In this document: in pieces, positions 61,784 through 64,000 of the stretch | Layout of the letters: each line of letters opens with the position of its first letter | Position numbering within the stretch: the stretch's first letter is position 1 | Assembly: GCA_964017125.1 (NCBI GenBank) | Contig: OZ024903.1 | Location: 81,782,773-81,846,772 of the forward strand | DNA: 64,000 nt | Direction: 5' to 3' | Origin: Flabesymbios commensalis | Taxonomy: Eukaryota > Annelida > Polychaeta > Terebellida > Flabelligeridae | Translations under genes and position numbers: made by a program | The notes under the pieces: model-generated | The model's input: the letters and a program-made list of their open reading frames with translations, nothing else | What the model was told of the DNA's origin: nothing | Database searches by the model: none

Positions 61784-62476
61784 ATACAGATAATTTCAAG
61801 TAATTTCACAAGACTTGTATATATATATAATCATACTGTAGCTGTATTATTGTTCCCAGCTGTATTATTGAGATGACGTCTCGATTCTGCTGGGAACACG
61901 TGTGATAATGAAGTTTTTAATACATACTTGTTTAAACATAATTATGCAAATGTATCTATCTTTAGATTTCTACGCTTTCCAGAGTATTTTTTTGCTACTA
62001 CATATCATATGTTTATTATACATAGTAGCTATTTGATCTCTGGTTTTGGTGCGGGAAACATCTTTCTTAATATCTTGTTAATGCCAGTTAATTTTACTTT
62101 ATGTAGTCAACATTTTCAAAGCATCCTGTGTTTTATTATGGCAATGCCACCTAATATTTTAATTCTGTATGTGATTACATCCAAACTAACCATGCCAATA
62201 AAATATATATATATCTTAAGCTAACTACCTTTAACGTATATAGTCAAGAACCATAGTAAATTTATTATTTTATTGTACTTCATGTTTGTCTCTACATACT
62301 ATAAATTATTTTTTTCATTTGTTCATTTCATGTATTTTGTATATATATTGTATTTTGTATATATAATATTTTGAGGGCCCCGAGGAAGATGGGTGAATGC
62401 TTATTGGGTTTACCCTCTTGAAATAAAGATATTATTATTATTATTATATTATTAATGTTTGAGAGAAAGTCCTCTT

Positions 62477-62586
62477 GCCCAGCAAACACACGACATTTGT
62501 ATAACATTTATACAACGTCGGCCCAACGTCTTCGACGCTGTTCCAACATTTCATAAAGTCATACAAATGTTTTGTGTTTACTGGGC
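62477..62586. mobile_element. GCCCAGYAAACACA hairpin MITE, intact
   Basis: 110 bp with inverted ends, GCCCAGCAAACACA and its complement TGTGTTTACTGGGC. The centre has CAACGTCGGCCCAACGTC. It lies just after the LINE tail. Confidence 0.8.
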
Positions 62587-63119
62587 ATGTTAATTCAAGC
62601 TTGGGTCAAGCAGTTTCAACATCCCCGCAGTAATACAGTCAGTTTGTTTGCAAGCCAGCGACCAAGTAGGGGCAAGGGCAAAGAGCTTTGAATTATTAAC
62701 TCATAGATGTCGGTGAAGTATATATGAACTTGCTGTGATTTGAGAACTTACTCTTAATGAGGCTTTGGGTATGAAACGCATATTTAGTATTATTATGGAA
62801 TAGGGTCTTGGCCTACTCACGGGCACTATTGCCTTCTGGGGGACCCTTGTCCCGCGAAATTTGATAGTTGACCACACCTTTAATTGGCGTGTGAAATTTG
62901 AAAATTTGATACGAAAATCAAGAAAAATTACAATGTACTTCATGTATCTTATAACATTACTTCTTATATAACTAAATTACAAAATTGACATTCATTCATA
63001 TGGCTGTTTTGAGCCTTGATTGCTAGGATATATTGCACATTTACAAAAGTTATAACATGACATTCATGTTAACGCGTGCATACATCAATATATTAAAGCT
63101 GTAACCCGCACCATGGCCA

Positions 63120-63262
63120 TTATCTGCCAATAGGTCGGTCGATCGATAGGCTGATCGTAAGTCAGCCGGTCGCTCGGTCGGTCTACGGCTGGTCGGTCGG
63201 TCAGCCGGTCGGTCTGTCAATCGGTTGAGCGACTGCATGGTCAGTCAGTCGGTCGGACGGTT
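63120..63262. repeat. GGTC-type microsatellite
   Basis: Degenerate GGTC/CGGT tetranucleotide repeats, mixed with GATC words, run up to the acceptor of the following Thr-rich exon. Confidence 0.7.
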
Positions 63263-63282
63263 AATAATCAAGGCAACTGCAG

Positions 63283-63524
63283 TGCCACAACCAGCCACCA
63301 CAGATTCTGCAGCACAGCAACGTCAAGATATAAATGCTGAAGACATAACAACAACAACAACGACAACTACAACAACAACCACCCCACCAACAACGACTAC
63401 GACAGTGTCAACAACAGCGACGACAGAGCCACCACCCACCACCACAACAACAACGACAACTACAACAACAACCACCCCACCAACAACGACTACGACAGTG
63501 CCAACAACAACAACTATTTGCTGA
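63283..63524 (+). CDS. Thr-rich mucin-tail exon, possibly gene C
   Basis: After GGCAACTGCAG the plus strand opens in phase 1 (as in genes A and B) with PQPATTDSAAQQRQDINAED and then long Thr runs broken by PP, VSTTATTEPPP and VPTTTT, ending in TGA at 63522. This is the third mucin-tail exon of the same type here. The nearest chitin-binding exon on this strand is gene C, 18 kb upstream, with the LINE and other elements in between; joining them is inference. The tail ends TTTTIC, not APMPGK. A further Thr-codon stretch follows a TATTTATAG acceptor at 63572-63661 and could be another small exon. Low complexity makes the reading less certain. Confidence 0.5.
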
Positions 63525-63670
63525 GGTGTGAGATATGAAGAATAAGCTGAAAAAAACAATAATATTTATAGCAACTACAACGACGACTCCGACATCCGGC
63601 GACGACAACTATAACAACCACGCCACCTGTTATCATTGGTGATGAACCATGTATCTGTATGGTACCTACC

Positions 63671-63922
63671 TTAACCCTTTAAGCCCTCACGATGCATTAT
63701 AGCATCATTTTACATCCCTGAAAAAATACTCAATTTTCCTACAACCAGGGGTTTTAGAAAGAAAATTTCCGTGAAACTGGTATACCAATAAATGGCAATT
63801 TTCTATAATTTTTTAACCACATCAAATCATTTTCATCCACTGCAAGTCGAGAATTGCGGCAGCAATTCGCGGCTTGTAGTGAATGAAGATGATAATGGTA
63901 AATTCAGGCCTGAAAGGGTTAA
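63671..63922. mobile_element. TTAA-flanked MITE (CCCTTTAAGCCC type)
   Basis: TTAA at both ends with CCCTTTAAGCC inward from the left and GGCCTGAAAGGG on the right. The interior differs from the other TTAA families here and contains a fold-back around CAAGTCGAGAATTGC/GCAATTCGCGGCTTG. Confidence 0.7.
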
Positions 63923-64000
63923 TATAATCATGCTGATCAGGTCGGTGGTCGAACATTACAACAACACTGGGCCAGCGTTTCGTGTTCGATAGATTGCTTG

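Larger units (their letters stand above)
56822..62452 (+). mobile_element. Long CR1/L2-like LINE, inactive
   Basis: Coding regions for a coiled/linker region, an SGNH esterase, an apurinic-type endonuclease and a reverse transcriptase follow in order, ending in a 3' region with CTTGAAATAAAGATATTATT and an ATT microsatellite tail (62395-62452), as in CR1/L2-type LINEs. The true 5' end is uncertain and may lie up to about 200 bases before 56822. Damage: an in-frame stop at 57572, a shift in a proline-codon run near 58040, a stop at 59698, and an internal deletion with a shift near 60850. Confidence 0.8.

Overview
This is a transposon-rich stretch of animal nuclear DNA. Small exons with GT/AG borders, a TATA-box promoter, several non-LTR retrotransposons, tRNA-derived SINEs and dense miniature inverted-repeat elements all say metazoan. 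Chitin-binding mucin genes, recurring TAGGCCTA words and hairpins with CCCAGYAAACACA ends suggest a marine invertebrate, perhaps a mollusc or other lophotrochozoan; that assignment is inference. No ribosomal RNA, real tRNA gene or CRISPR array is visible.

Host genes. The supported host genes are a small family of secreted chitin-binding proteins: signal peptide, one cysteine-rich peritrophin (CBM14) domain, then a threonine-rich mucin tail, each on its own exon with phase-1 junctions. Gene A (minus, 28371 to 25571) is complete with a TATA promoter. Gene B (minus, 7863 to 6377) lacks a visible signal exon and has a stop inside its Thr tract. Gene C (plus, from 44875, possibly to 63524) is an inverted duplicate of A that keeps parts of A's upstream and intron DNA; its CBM14 domain has lost key aromatic residues and its presumed intron is packed with transposons.

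Mobile DNA by region. 1069-5055 is a 4-kb inverted-repeat element with a SINE inside; 49398-52604 is a partial second copy holding the SINE's empty site. 9091-10573, 13187-20396 and 54382-56330 are three elements sharing one architecture: inverted terminal arrays of short, palindrome-like repeats. The middle one carries an inserted LTR element (14742-20236) with 1-kb LTRs and no recognisable gag or pol. 22485-23745, 29985-31325 and 31440-33650 are broken LINEs. 37284-42475 is a nearly whole Academ-like DNA transposon: about 260-bp inverted repeats, a 3-bp target duplication, and one long broken reading frame with zinc-finger-like Cys motifs, a DDE-type core, an XPG/FEN-like nuclease and a CXC domain. 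56822-62452 is a long LINE with an SGNH-esterase domain in the same frame as its endonuclease. At least seven TTAA-flanked miniature elements and several other hairpin MITEs fill the gaps.

The observations most worth following are the Academ-like nuclease fusion with its Trp-codon stops, a roughly 150-bp sequence module shared by that transposon's ends and several other repeats, the palindromic-array elements, and the inverted duplication of the chitin-binding gene.
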